Source of the DNA: Cryptomeria japonica | Lineage: Eukaryota > Streptophyta > Pinopsida > Cupressales > Cupressaceae | Direction of reading: 5' to 3' | Assembly (NCBI RefSeq): GCF_030272615.1 | Contig: NC_081412.1 | Location: 668,551,852-668,615,851 of the forward strand | Length of the DNA: 64,000 nucleotides | Part shown: positions 1 through 11,360 of the stretch, in pieces | How positions within the stretch are numbered: the first letter of the stretch is position 1 | How the letters are laid out: each line of letters opens with the position of its first letter | The notes under the pieces: model-generated | Database searches by the model: none | Seen by the model: only the letters and a program-made list of their open reading frames with translations | Told to the model about the DNA's origin: nothing | Made by a program: the position numbers and the translations under genes

Positions 1-733
1 TATTTTTGGGATGTCTTATGTGTTGGATATTATTCATTTGGTCTAAGGCTGACATGGTTTTTAATAATGTAATTGGTTTATTATCTGGTGGCCAACCTAA
101 TTGTTTATGGTCAAGGGTTTTTATATATAAATGTAAGATCTCATTGTAGATCATCATGGTTATGTTAGAGGTCATGGTCAAGGAATGTAATGTGCGAATA
201 ATGTAATATCATTGAGGTAGAGGATTTGGTTGATCATTGGAGATCAAATTGGGTATATGTAATAGGATTTAATCCTCTGGTATTGAGCTTAATTGGAACT
301 ATACTCAAGCATAGGAGATGTTATCTTTTGCAGTTCAACACTTCTCTGGATTGTAGTCTAGATTTCTATGTAGTTAGTGAGGCTCCTTTTGTGATGAGTA
401 GTGCGCTCTAGGTTGTTGGCCTTCCTGCAAGTGCAGGCCCCTCAATTGTAATTCACATACTTACTGTAGAAGTATTATCTGACTGTGGGTAGGCTTCCCA
501 CCTTGGTTTTTCCCTTTACCGGGTTTTCCACATATAAATCTTGGTGTCATGTGGATGGTATTTATTTTGTGATTATTGTTTATGCTTAATTGGTTTAACT
601 GCTATTCCGGTATTAATTTTTTGGGTTTCAGTATTCAAGTTTAAACTGCTAATAGTTTTGGTAATCTATGACAATTGATTCACCCCCCCCCCCTCCCTCT
701 CAATTGTCTTCTAGTTATTTGAACTGTCTAACA
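1..733 (+). mobile_element. Partial LTR of a Ty1/copia element (copia-2)
   Basis: This is the last ~733 bp of a long terminal repeat, cut by the left edge of the window. It aligns along its length with the ends of the two LTRs of the copia element at 44063-51982: shared blocks include the GATGTCTTATG start, the GTAAGATCTCATTGTAGATC block near 130, the GGCTTCCCACC block near 490, a C-rich run near 683 and the terminal GAACTGTCTAACA. The terminal CA falls at 733 and Tat-type RNase H sequence begins directly after it, so this copy inserted into element D. Whether it is a solo LTR or the 3' LTR of a full element cannot be told from the window. Confidence 0.85.
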
Positions 734-1401
734 ATAATTTCCAAGGCTTTGTATTTGTTACTGTAAGAATGGATTCATCCAAGAATTCGGAGACAATAGG
801 AGTGTCATCAATCATAGGTGCATCTGCCATTTGATCTACAATAGCTTGTCCTTAAATTACTTTTCTATCCACATATTCAATGTCGAACTCACTCAAAATC
901 AGAACCCATTTAGCTAATCTGCCAGTGAGTGTTACCTTATTAAGAAGGTATTTAAGTGGAGCTATCCTGGTAATGATTTTATGAGTTAGCATGTAATGTC
1001 ATAATTTTCGCAAGGCAAAAAACACAACAAGACATGCACACTCAATCGATTTGTTGTTAAACTCATAGTCATCCAATATATCACTAATATAGTATACTAC
1101 TTTTTTCTTGCCTTCATTGTCCTGTTGTGCCAAGAGTTTCCCAAGCATTGTTTGTTTTGCTAATATCTAAAGTAGTAGGGGTTTTCCTAGAATAGGTGGC
1201 ATCAATACTAGTGGATTCAAAAGGTAGTCTTTGAGAATTTGAAAATCCTATTGACATATATCATCCCATTTGAATTTGATATTCTTAAGAAGGAGATGCT
1301 AGAAAGGATGACATTTATCTGCAAGTTGTGCAATGAATCTATCTATTGATTGAAGTCTTCCCTGTAAAGACCGAAGTTGACTGATATTCTTTGGTGGTAG
1401 T
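734..1401 (-). pseudogene. Element D: RT thumb and RNase H remnant (Ty3/gypsy, Tat type)
   Basis: The minus-strand translation gives a typical plant Ty3/gypsy connection and RNase H domain: QLRSLQGRLQSI near 1370, VYYISDIL near 1090, HYMLTHKI near 990 and GRLAKWVLILSEFDIEYVD near 890. Several in-frame stops interrupt it, so it is dead. It stops abruptly at 1401, where the LTR of element C begins; the missing next piece of RT is found at 44025-44062, on the far side of element C. Its 3' part is cut at 734 by the copia-2 LTR. It is the oldest layer in the window. Confidence 0.85.
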
Positions 1402-2571
1402 TATATCTAGGGGTAAATTAGGCATAAATAACATAATTAGATTATCAAAGAGAATCACCAACTCTAATCTAATCAAATTACTCCTAAATTACAACGAAAT
1501 AGCACCAAATCAATTGCATAGTAAAATTAAATATAATTTAATCTCCCTCAATTGATGTGATTGAAGCTTTCATTTCTCTTCTCCATTGTTGTTGGTGTAG
1601 GTGGCTCTCAGGTATTGCACTTGATTTCCTGCATAAGATGGACAACAATTTTGAAGACTATGATTCTAGATAGAATTGAAGAATGGGGTTGAAGTTATAG
1701 ATTTTCAACACAGAAGGGGTGATAATTTGAACTCGAGGGTTGATTGATAGACAACTGAAATTGATTGATCTGTTAACTCATTTCGATTGATCTGTTAACA
1801 GGGTTGATTGAGGAGTCAACTAGATGGATTGGCTAGTGAACTGAATAGATTAATCAGTTGACTAAGTTGATAAATCAGATGACTGAATTGATTGGAGAGA
1901 TAAGTGGATTGATTGATCAGTAGACTGAATAGATGGATTAAAAGACTAAAATGATTGATTAGTCATAAAAAAGTTGATTTTGAGTGAAAATGGGAGATTG
2001 ATGAGTTAACTGAGTTAATTGATTAGATAACTGATTTGATCAACCAGTTCTAATTTTACCATGTGTTGTAGGATTTTGAAATTGAATTTGATTTTCATTT
2101 TCAATTTGGATTTGAATTTGGTCTTTCGAATGCTGAAATGCACATAAAATTAACTGAAATACAGATTTGATGAAATATGAATTTGGAAGAAACAAAATTA
2201 ATTGGAAATAAGTGAAATTCAAATTTGGGGAAAAGTGAAATGAAATTACACTGAATTATTTGGAATTATAATTTGGGGATTTGGAAAAATTAAATTAAAT
2301 AATTAAATAATTTAAATGAAATTATTTAATCATAAGATATTAAATTAATTAAATAATAAAGATTATTTAACTAAGGGAAATGTCGCAATTAATTAAATAA
2401 TTGAGATAGGGTTAATTGATTAAATGATGAAATGATAGGAATTTGATGATTAGAAATGTTAAATGTGATAATTAGAAGAAATGTTTAATTTAATCAAATA
2501 ATTAAAGAATTACTTAATTAAATAGATGAATAATCAGTGTAGAATTAATGAGACATTTTTAGGTGTCTACA
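1402..2571 (-). repeat. Left LTR of element C (3' LTR in element orientation)
   Basis: The repeat runs from TATATCTAGGGG (the partner copy has TGTATCTAGGGG) to GGTGTCTACA. It matches the right copy at 36752-37513 plus 43609-44024; the lengths are 1170 and 1178 bp. Landmarks are the GTAGGTGGCTCTCAGGTATTG block near 1597, a run of GATTGATTGA-type words from 1735 to 2045, and an AT-rich end dominated by TTAATTAAAT words (2280-2530). The terminal TGTAGACAC (minus strand) is shared by the LTRs of B and C. Confidence 0.9.
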
Positions 2572-2584
2572 TTTGCCCCTCTTT
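2572..2584 (-). other. Polypurine tract of element C
   Basis: On the minus strand this reads AAAGAGGGGCAAA and abuts the LTR start TGTAGACAC. The same tract sits at the same place in elements B and E, as expected for the primer of plus-strand DNA synthesis. Confidence 0.85.
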
Positions 2585-2886
2585 GACACAATGTTGGAAC
2601 AATGTTGTCTCAAAGAAAATGAAAAATTTTCTTCCCCAGTATGCCCCCTCGAAAAAAGTGGTCGAAAATTTGTGGAACGAAAACCCTTTTTTTGAAATTG
2701 TGCTAGTACTCGATAATGTGAAGTTTGGTAAAAATTGAATCTTGTTTGGTATGGCTACAACTGCGTTGAAGTTGGAGGGGTCTACGAGCATTAGGGAGAT
2801 GGCGGGTATTGATTTGAGCTCATTTGCACTCATTTGCTTTGTAAGAATTCCTTGATATTATAGTGTTTTTGTCTCCTTGGAGTGAG

Positions 2887-5322
2887 ATGGTGGGTCATAA
2901 AGCGAGGTTGCATTTGTTCAAGCAAGTGTAATCACATCAGAGACCTCCCGGCACTGGCGGCATGGTCAGTTTTCAAAAATTATGCCCTTTGTGTCAATTT
3001 TTTCTAAATTTTTCATCCTTTTATGGAAGAGTCAAAATTATCTAATTCGCAATTGATGATCGATTTATTCACATTTGATAATAATAATTTGCAATTAATA
3101 TAATAAATTCACAATTGATAAAATTGCCTGCAATTGCCTTAATTAATCTCCAATTGAAATTTTTAGTTCATAATTGCCTTAATTGATCCACAATTGAAAA
3201 TATTAATTCGCATTTGACATAATATGAATTTATTTTTGTGTTTTCTCATGATGCGAATGATATATCTTATTCATTGTTCTTTTTCTCAAATGCAAGAGAA
3301 TTATCCAGTCTTGATTGTGAGACAGACTACACTAGATGGTCTTGATCGATGTCATGAGTTAGATGCAGAGGATATTGCTTTGCTTTGACAAGTTGGATTG
3401 CATCATATAGTGCACTTTCCTGAGGTTACGGCCAACGAGGCCATGATTACTACTTTGATTGAGTGATGGAATTCAGAGACTTGTTCATTTCATCTTCCGA
3501 TGGCTAAGCTGTCTATCATACTTGAGGATGTGTGGAGTATTCTACGCATTCCCATATTTGGTGCCTGAGTTAATTTTGATTGCAGTGATGGGGTATCTTT
3601 TTTGTGTGCGCTATTTGAGTTTTTTGAGGATGATCTTCATATCTGATGTCGTTATGAGATTCATTGGGATGATTTTGATTATGAGCTCACTGTTGTTCTT
3701 GGTTGCACTGTTGCTAGATTATTGATCCCTAATAGACGTATCCATGGTTCCCCTATTGGATGGGGATGAATGATTCACGATATGGTTATTGATAGATGAG
3801 TGTTTGCTTGGGGTCCTTGTCTTCTTTCCACTTTATATCATCAGATCCATGGGATTGTATATTTACATCATAAATCCATTGGATGTGGTGTTACCTACTC
3901 CAAATATGGGCATGGGAGCACATGGATATATTTCATCCTATGATACATGTTGATTTAGAGCCAGAGAATCCATATGCTTATAGATACACTATTGTAGTTA
4001 GACATAGGGCATCAAGTAACAATTTGTATTGGCATCATCAGATTGATACATTACAGTACTTCTCAATGAGACCTTATCTTATTTTCCCCGGTTGGGCTGA
4101 TGATGTCCATCATCTTCCTTTTTGTCAACAACAGAGATATCTTATTGGGAAAGATGTTGGTGGGCATAGGGTTATTGATATGTATCTTCCTGACTCTGTA
4201 CTCTGATAGTTTGAGGAGATATAGGGTATTCTGGATGTGACAGCTTATTTTGCTCATACTACTTGCGAGGTTGATGATTGGGGTGTGTGTGTGCATCCTT
4301 ATGTTGCCATTGTTGAGTTTGATTCTCTTACTCTTGTTTAGTGGGGTTGGTGAGTTGGTGTCGTAGATCCAAGTACTACAACACAGTATAGTGTATGGTG
4401 GATACAACATAGGCCCATACCTTTAACATATCTGACAATTTTGATTGTTGCTCAACAAATTAGACATGACAGAGGCCTTAGAGGGAGAGGGAGAGATAGT
4501 GGAGGATGAGTTAGGGGAGGAAGAGATAGAGAGTGGAGAGATGGAGGAGGGAGAGATGGTGGACAAGGAGGATGGGATATGGGTCAGATAGATCTGATAG
4601 CAGCAGTTGCATTGGAGGTGGAGGGTGGAGGAGAGGATGTGGATATTGGTAGAGCTACTGCATCTATGAGCAGTTCTGGTGAGAGTGGGAGTGAGAGTGA
4701 TGAGTCAGTATTAGGCTCATCGAGAAGTGATGGACATGAGGGGGTGGATGGTGGACATGATGTTGATATGCCCTAGGCTATGGAGAGAGAAGATGCGGAG
4801 GGAGATAATGAGGAGGAGGGAATGAGGGCTCGGGTTAGGAGTTTGGAGGACTTAGTTTCTACTTTTCAACAGTGGAGGATGGAGGATAGAGATCAATATC
4901 GGTGGGCGATGGAGGATATTACCATAGAGAGAGATCGGATAGTCAGTGAGAAGGAGAAGATAGCCGCTGAGAGAGATCGGCTACAGAGGGAGAGAGATGA
5001 TGTAGTGAGGTGGATGTGGTTGGTTCAGACTGCTTAGGACCAGCATTTTGCTCCGGGTACTAATGCATGTAGGCAGTCAGACAGACTTTATTATGTTGCA
5101 CAGGAGGCTTTGTATTATAGACAGCTCTATGATGGTGTTGTTCTTGAGGCATAGAGAGCTCCTAGTTTCAATGAGTATAAAGGTCATTCAAGTTCTAGTA
5201 GGTCTACTTCTCGATGGACCAGTAGTAGTGATGTTATGGGTCTACCTCGGACATCATCGAGACATCCTAGGGCAGGATCTGGTAGGCAGGATCCTCCTAG
5301 AGATAGAGGCAACATTGGTTGA
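2887..5322 (+). pseudogene. Element C antisense gene: plant mobile domain (PMD) protein, decayed
   Basis: The gene runs opposite to gag-pol. Exon 1 (2887-2964) is homologous to that of element B (both contain RLHLF, then QRPPGTGGM) but has a stop at codon 15; it ends at a GTCAGT donor. Exon 2 begins at about 3296, where the acceptor CAG of element B has become CAA. The PMD body follows with several stops; readable parts include SETCSFHLP near 3475, LEDVWSILRIPIFG near 3520, WAWEHMDIFHP near 3905 and YLIGKDVGGHRVIDMYLP near 4140. A Gly/Asp/Ser-rich acidic tail (4579-4776) and a coiled coil rich in ERDR and EKEKIAAERDRL patterns (4780-5037) follow, then a Ser/Arg tail. PMDs occur in plant proteins such as MAIN/MAIL1 and in transposable elements; the role in the element is unknown. 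Confidence 0.85.
3030..3230 (+). repeat. Degenerate word array in the PMD intron of element C
   Basis: Within the intron (about 2965-3295) a short word recurs every ~20-25 nt: AATTCGCAATTGATG, ATTCACATTTGAT, TTCACAATTGATA, GCAATTGCCTT, AGTTCATAATTGCC, CCACAATTGAAA, ATTCGCATTTGAC. The same word, in the same sense relative to its own transcript, fills the leader of the gag-pol RNA of this element (36000-36150 and 36560-36700). Confidence 0.75.
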
Positions 5323-7397
5323 GATGTTATTTTATTAATGATATAGCATAGATACGATGTATTCTGACACATTTTGATGAAATATATGATATGTACTTTT
5401 GGTGATGAGTTATATGGTGATATATGTTATGTCTAATGTTTTGGTTTTTTATTTTATGCTTACTTGATAATGCATATAATGCTAATGTGATATAATGCAG
5501 TGATGTGATGTGCCTTTATTTTGTGATGTATGAATCTTTATGTGATGATTGATGGCATGCTTGTGATAATGCTATGGACTAATGCAACATAATGCAAAGG
5601 AAAAAAAATTGTTTTGTCAAAATAGTTGAAATTGGAAGAATTGTTAGTTGTTAGATGGAGAATAGACTAGAAGAAATGATATGAAATGATATGAAATGAT
5701 AAATCAATTGAACCAACCTTTATTTATTCCAAAAGTAGATATGATGGAAACAATTTGATTGATAAGATTTTGATGAAATAGTCTTCATTGCTTTATTCGT
5801 AGTGCAATACATTATCATCATTGAGCCTTATTACATAACAATGGAGCTTATTACACCAAGGTATGAGGAACCAAGATATATAGATATCTCATTGCAACAA
5901 ACAAACAAGTAGTAGACAAGGATTGAACCCTCCATTCTGGGAATTACGCTAGGGGTTGAGGTATGTGTGGCATTCACAAGTTGAATTCTCCTATCACGGA
6001 CACCCACTAGAGAAATTTCCCCAGAACTTCATTGGTTCAAACCACAAACAACAAACAAAGAAAAAGGATCATGCCCATCATGACTCCTCTAGTCACTTTT
6101 TTGGACATCCTTGAGTAGCTAAAAGCAATGATCTTTGCCAATTTGGTAAAAGAGTCAACCAAAATAGACAAAACTCAGCAGTTGGACTAACTATGTCTTT
6201 GCTTTGATATGTTTGATGTGATTTTGATAATGTCTGGTTTCAGAAATTTTGGACCTCATTTAAGAATGACCTGTCTAGTTTCAAGTGTACCGATTCTGTT
6301 TAAGACAAGATGGTTATCACGTTGATAGCTTGATAGTGATTCGATAGATTAGACAGTTGATCAGCTTCATTGCAGATTTTTTGACAAGATAGTTGTATCA
6401 TTTGTTTAACTTTGTCCGAATTGTTTATTGGATATCTACTAGGGTGTTTGATTCTTGCAAGACAATTTATTACAAGTTTTTTAATTGATGTTTGAATATT
6501 TTTGGATTTTGTGGAACGATATTTGATTGTTTTTGGATTGATTTTTTCAAGACTTTTATCTGAATGTTTTGATTTTTTTAGGCCTTTATCTGAATGTTTA
6601 AGATTTTTTTCAGGACTTTATCTAAATGTTTAGGATTTTTTCATGAGTTTATCTGAATGTTTAAGATTTTTTTCAGGACTTTGTTTGAATGTTTAAGAAT
6701 TTTTTAGAACTTTGTTTGAATGTTTAAGATTTTTTCAAGACTTTATCTGGATGTTTTAATTTTTTTTAGTTATGCCCCCAAGTATGCAAACTTGTGATGA
6801 CATGATGATCTACAGAATGTTGCGGAGATAATGAATTTTTCAAATGCAATATACTATATGAAGATGCGGTTCCTAAACAAGGATGAATTTGTGTGCCCCT
6901 TATTTTGAAATGCACTAATTGAATTGAAGGTGTGAAACGTTTCAAAGATAGGAGTTCAATCCATTCTCAAAAGGATTTAGATCATCCAATCTAACACACT
7001 GTGTAACCAAGATTTACAAACAAAAAAGCAGAAAATTCTCTATCAATTCTTGAAACTTTGATCTTCTTTTGCCAATGTGTGTGCATTTGAATTCATTTTG
7101 ACTCTTATAACCATCAAAGACCCTTGGATTCCTATGTGGCTAGCTACGTAAGTTATTCTAACTTCAAAAGCATCCTGGATAGAGCCTCACTGCCAGCAAG
7201 CTTTTAGGGATTCAACGAGGTTATGCACTGTAATCTCTTAAATATTGCTCAATTGTCAGCAGGTGTCCATAGCCCTAATGGAGTTATTTGTATGTTCCCA
7301 TAGTCAATCCTTTTATTATCGCACTTGTATGCGTGATATTTCAGTAATATATCATTTTTTTATTTTGCCTTTTGATGGAAATTGGCATCGTATTTTT
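5323..7397. other. Element C spacer between PMD gene and integrase (left part)
   Basis: No credible coding sequence. It starts with ATGAT/AATGCA-rich low-complexity DNA (5440-5720). A block at about 5815-6130 is clearly conserved in element B at about 11830-12130, including GGTATGTGTGGCAT and CACCCACTAGAGAAATTTCC. A T-rich tandem-like array (about 6470-6770) repeats GACTTTATCTGAATGTTTAAG every 30-38 bp; element B has a T-rich array at the matching place (12480-12850). A second conserved block (6770-7390) leads up to the point where element B inserted; the rest of the spacer continues at 25912-26207. Confidence 0.7.
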
Positions 7398-8610
7398 TGT
7401 GTGCAAGTAAAATCCATCTTATAAAATATCAATTAGAAATAAAGGGAAATCATGAATCCCTATCTAATGAAAGAATTCTAACAAACAGACAATGAAATAA
7501 TGCAATATCAAACAAATAGGAATTAAAATCATTCAATGAAACTCCCTATTCCAAGATCGCATATAGCTTCAATTGCTCTTCTCTTCTTTGTGGTATGATG
7601 GCTCTCAGATATTGTGTTGATAACCTGCAAGTGACACAAAGATTTGAAGTTCGTGATTGTTGAAAATGGAGATTGGATGCTCAATTTATAGATTTTTGGA
7701 TGAGATTGATTGAAAGGTGGAACAAATTGATCAAGAGGTGGAACTCAAGTGAGCTCACTTGAAAATTTATAGTTGAATTGTTGTTTTAGAGGTGAAACAG
7801 AATAGATTGAATAGATTAAAGGAGTTAACTGATTGAGAAAAAGCTAACTAAAAGAAGAAAAAGAATGATTGGAAGAAATAAAGAAGACGACAAAGAGAAC
7901 TAGAAGATGAAAATAGAGACTGGAGAGATAAATGATTTAATTAATTAATTTAGCATGTGCTTGCATTTAGACTTAGATTTTCAATTTAATCTTTGCATGA
8001 AATTTATTCAAATAACTGAATTTATTAATTCAATTTAGCATTTGAATATATTTAGAACTTGACTTTGATTTTCAATTTGGTTTTTGAAATCATGCACATG
8101 TAATTGAATTTGGAAAAAAATTAGAAGAATATGAAATTAAATGAAATTAGAATTTGAATAACTAGAAGAATTAATTAGTTAATTAAATAATTTAAAGAAA
8201 CTATTTAATTATGCTAGAAATGAAATTTAATTAAATAATAAAGATTATTTAATTAGAGGAATAAATCTTAATTAATTAAATAATAAATATTTAATTAATA
8301 TTTAGAAAACGGTTAAATGATTAGATGATTAGAGAGATAAAAATTGAGAATAGAATTTATTTAAATAATAAAGATTATTTAAATTGGGGAATTAACCATA
8401 ATTGATTAAATAATAAATATTTAATTAATATTTAGAAAATAGTTAAATGATTAAATGATGATAGAATAAGAAATAGAATAATTAGTAAGATGAGGAAATA
8501 TGAAATTAGAAGAATATGATTAATTAACTTAATTAAATAATTTAAGAATTATTTAATCAATTAGAGGAATAATTAGTACATGATCAATGAGACAATTTTA
8601 GGGGTCTACA
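7398..8610 (-). repeat. Left LTR of element B (3' LTR)
   Basis: It begins TGTGTGCAAGTAAAATCC and ends GGGGTCTACA; the partner at 24691-25911 begins TGAGTGCAAG and ends AGGTGTCTACA. Shared landmarks are the TGATGGCTCTCAGATATTG block near 7598, the GGTGGAAC repeats near 7715-7745, and a long AT-rich stretch of TTAATTAAAT words from 7930. Together with the 5-bp flank duplication it fixes the element's left end. Confidence 0.92.
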
Positions 8611-8623
8611 TTTGCCCCTCTTT
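8611..8623 (-). other. Polypurine tract of element B
   Basis: The minus strand reads AAAGAGGGGCAAA directly upstream of TGTAGACCCC, the LTR start. It is identical to the tract of element C. Confidence 0.88.
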
Positions 8624-8869
8624 GAGACAATGTCAAAATGACGTTGTTTCAAAGAAACGAAAAATTCTACCCCAGTATGCCTTGGTACTATTGTATAGTG
8701 TAAATATGCCCCCTCGGAAAAGGTGGTCAAAAAATTCAAAAAATGAGACCATGTTTTCAATACCAGTGTAATGAGCAAGCGTGTGAAGTTTCGTGCGATT
8801 TCAAGGTCGTTTGAGTAGGCTACAAGTTGTTTGAATCTGGCGGGGACCACGGGCGTCGAGGTGTCAAAA

Positions 8870-8894
8870 AAACCCTAATTTTGAGTTATAAATA
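8870..8894 (+). promoter_or_regulatory. Telobox and TATA box of the element B PMD gene
   Basis: AAACCCTAA (a telobox, known from plant promoters) at 8870-8878 is followed by TATAAATA at 8887-8894, about 100 bp before the PMD start codon at 8995. The site lies 260 bp inside the LTR, so the antisense gene probably has its own promoter. Element E has the same pair in the same order. Confidence 0.6.
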
Positions 8895-8994
8895 GAGATT
8901 TTTGATGTTCATTTGTTCATTTGTTCATTTGATATTTGGTAAGTTTTTTGTTTTCTCTGCAATTTTTGTGCTTTCTTCTGAGTATTTGATCATC

Positions 8995-11360
8995 ATGGCT
9001 AGTTATAGAGCTCGGTTGCACTTGTTTGACCAAGTATGTTCATATCAGAGACCTCCTGGGACCGGTGGCATGGTATTTTTCCAATTTTTTTCTTGATATT
9101 TTTGCATGTTTTGTGCCATTTTCTAAAAAAAATTTCAGTGATCATTTTCCTTTGTGTCACACGTTAGCATATCGATGTTCACACATTCGCCTTAAGTGTA
9201 CCGCAAATGCTTTAACTATTACGCAATCACCTTAACTGTTATGCGTTAGTCTAGAATGTGTCACATTCATTCATATCATCATGCATAAGTGTTTAATGTT
9301 ACGCATGCGCTCATATCATTATGCATTAGCTCTTAATGTCACGCAAAAGTTATAAGTATACCGCATTAGTAATAACTATCACGCATTCATTGTATGTGTA
9401 ATTTTTGTCATGCTTTTGAAAATATTTTTGATTTTCGTGATCCGATATCTGATATTTTCAACATTTTCTCATTGCAGGAGAACATCGGAGTGTTATACTG
9501 CCAACAGAGAAAACCCAGTGGACTTGATCTTCGTGTTGACTTACTTGATGAGGAGATTGAGCATATTCGCCAGCTTGGTTTATATCATGTATTACACTTG
9601 CCAGAGGTTACGCCCAACAGAGCCATGATTACAGCTTTGATAGGGCGGTGGCATTCTGAGACTTGTTCATTCCATCTTCCGACTAGGGAGGCATCCATTA
9701 CTTTAGAGGATGTATGGTGTATATTGTGTATTCCGATTCATGGTGAGAGAGTTGTGTACAACCATGATGATGGCATTGCTGGATTGTGTGCACTTTTTGA
9801 GTGTGAGATATAGGACTTGCAGATCAGTGGCCAATATGACATCCCTTGGGCCCAGTTAGATTATGATGACATGACTATTGTACTATGCGGTGTTGTCGAC
9901 GGTTTATTGATACCTGACAGATGAGGTCATGGATTTCCAGTTGGATGAGGCAGAGTGCTCCATGATATGATTGTTCATCGATGAGTGTATGTGTGGGGTC
10001 CATGTCTACTGGCCATGTTGTATTATCAGATACATGGGATTGTATATCTTGGATATCGGTCTATCAGTTGTGGTGTGACACTGCTCTAGACTTGGGCATG
10101 GGAGCATATTTCTATCTCGAGGCCTATTATTCATGTTGATTTGCATCCTAGTGAGCCTTATTCTTTTAGGCACACAGCAGGTATCAGACACAGGGGTTCA
10201 GGTAACACCTTGTATTGGAGACATCAGTTGGACATACTACAGCATGTTATTTGGAGACCATACTTAGATTGCCCCGGTTGGGCGAATGACGTAGTGCACT
10301 TTCCTTTCTGCCAATAGCAGAGATATTTGATTGGTAGGACTTTTGAGACCCAGCGAATTATTGAGATGTATCTTCCAGGGTGGGTACTAAGACAGTTTGG
10401 TGAGGTACAAGTGACACCAGCGGTTACCACTTATTTTGCTCATGTATCTCAAGAGGTATCTGATTGGGGTGTTTCTATTCAGCCACATGTTGCTTCTGCT
10501 AAGTTTGATGCTCTTCAGCCATTACTCTGGGGTTGGGGTAGAGGTGCAGCGAATCCAGGGACGACGTTGGAGTATGATGCATGGTTTGCCTGGCACAGGC
10601 CAGTGCCACTTACTGATCCTGTTGTTTCGATTAGAGCACAGTAGATTGGCCATCCTAGACAGCGCTTGAGGATAGATGCAGGGGAGAGAGTCAGAGGAGG
10701 AGAGGAGGGTGGAGCTGAGGGAGAAGGTGAGGGAGATGAGGGAGCAGAGGGAAAGGATGTAGACATTAGTGGAGACACCAAGTCTATCAGTAGTGGGGAT
10801 AGTGATGATTCTTTAGAGTCATCTACCAGCAAGGATGGAGATGATGATGATGATATGTCGAAGCTAGAGGATATGCCAGTTGTAGAGGGTGGGAGAGACA
10901 GGTGGGTGATGAGGATGGTCTACAGATTCTTAGAGTGTGGATCCAAAGTTTGGAGGAGTAGGTCACTAGATGAGATGTCAAGTGGGAGACCTACCATGTA
11001 GATTATGGTGTGCTTGAGGCTGAGAGGGATCATCTCTAGAGGGAGAGAGATGAGGAAGTCCGTTGAGGTCATATTACCATGGATGCATTTGATCAGCTTT
11101 TTAGACCAGGTACAGATGCTCGTGACCAGGCAGATAGGTATTTCACCGTTGCACAAGAGGCTATATACTATCGGCAGGAATATGAGAGAGTTGTCCCTGA
11201 GGATCAGAGAGAGCCTAGTTTTAGTGCCTTTATGGGGAGGAGATCGAGTAGGTCTACTTCTTGATGGACTAGCAGTGGTAGTGTTATGGGACCACCTCGA
11301 CATTCTAGGGCAGGATCTAGTGGACAAGATCCACCTGCTGACAGAGGCAGTGTTGGTTGA
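8995..11360 (+). pseudogene. Element B antisense gene: plant mobile domain (PMD) protein, decayed
   Basis: Exon 1 (8995-9072) is an open 26-codon exon starting MASYRARLHLF and ending GTGGM at a GTATTT donor. The intron is 9073-9477 and ends ATTGCAG; exon 2 starts with codons for ENIGVLY. The PMD follows: ITALIGRWHSETCSFHLP and TLEDVWCILCIPIHGE near 9630-9740, WAWEHISISRPII near 10095, LYWRHQLDILQHV near 10215, and the stretch from QRYLIGRTF to YLPGWVLRQFGE (10318-10405). In-frame stops include 9811-9813 and several between 9920 and 10325, most explained by CGA to TGA or CAG to TAG. An acidic Glu/Gly/Asp tail (10666-10870) and a Ser/Arg-rich end in another frame finish at 11360. It lies between integrase and the 3' LTR, opposite to gag-pol. 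Its function is unknown. Confidence 0.88.
9160..9395 (+). repeat. Degenerate word array in the PMD intron of element B
   Basis: About a dozen copies of a word near TNACGCATTNG recur every ~20-25 nt inside the intron: TTCACACATTCGCC, TACCGCAAATGC, TTACGCAATCACC, TTATGCGTTAG, GTCACATTCATTC, GTTACGCATGCGC, ATTATGCATTAGC, GTCACGCAAAAG, TACCGCATTAG, ATCACGCATTCA. The gag-pol leader of the same element (23840-24050, 24440-24560) carries the same word when read on its own strand. Confidence 0.78.
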
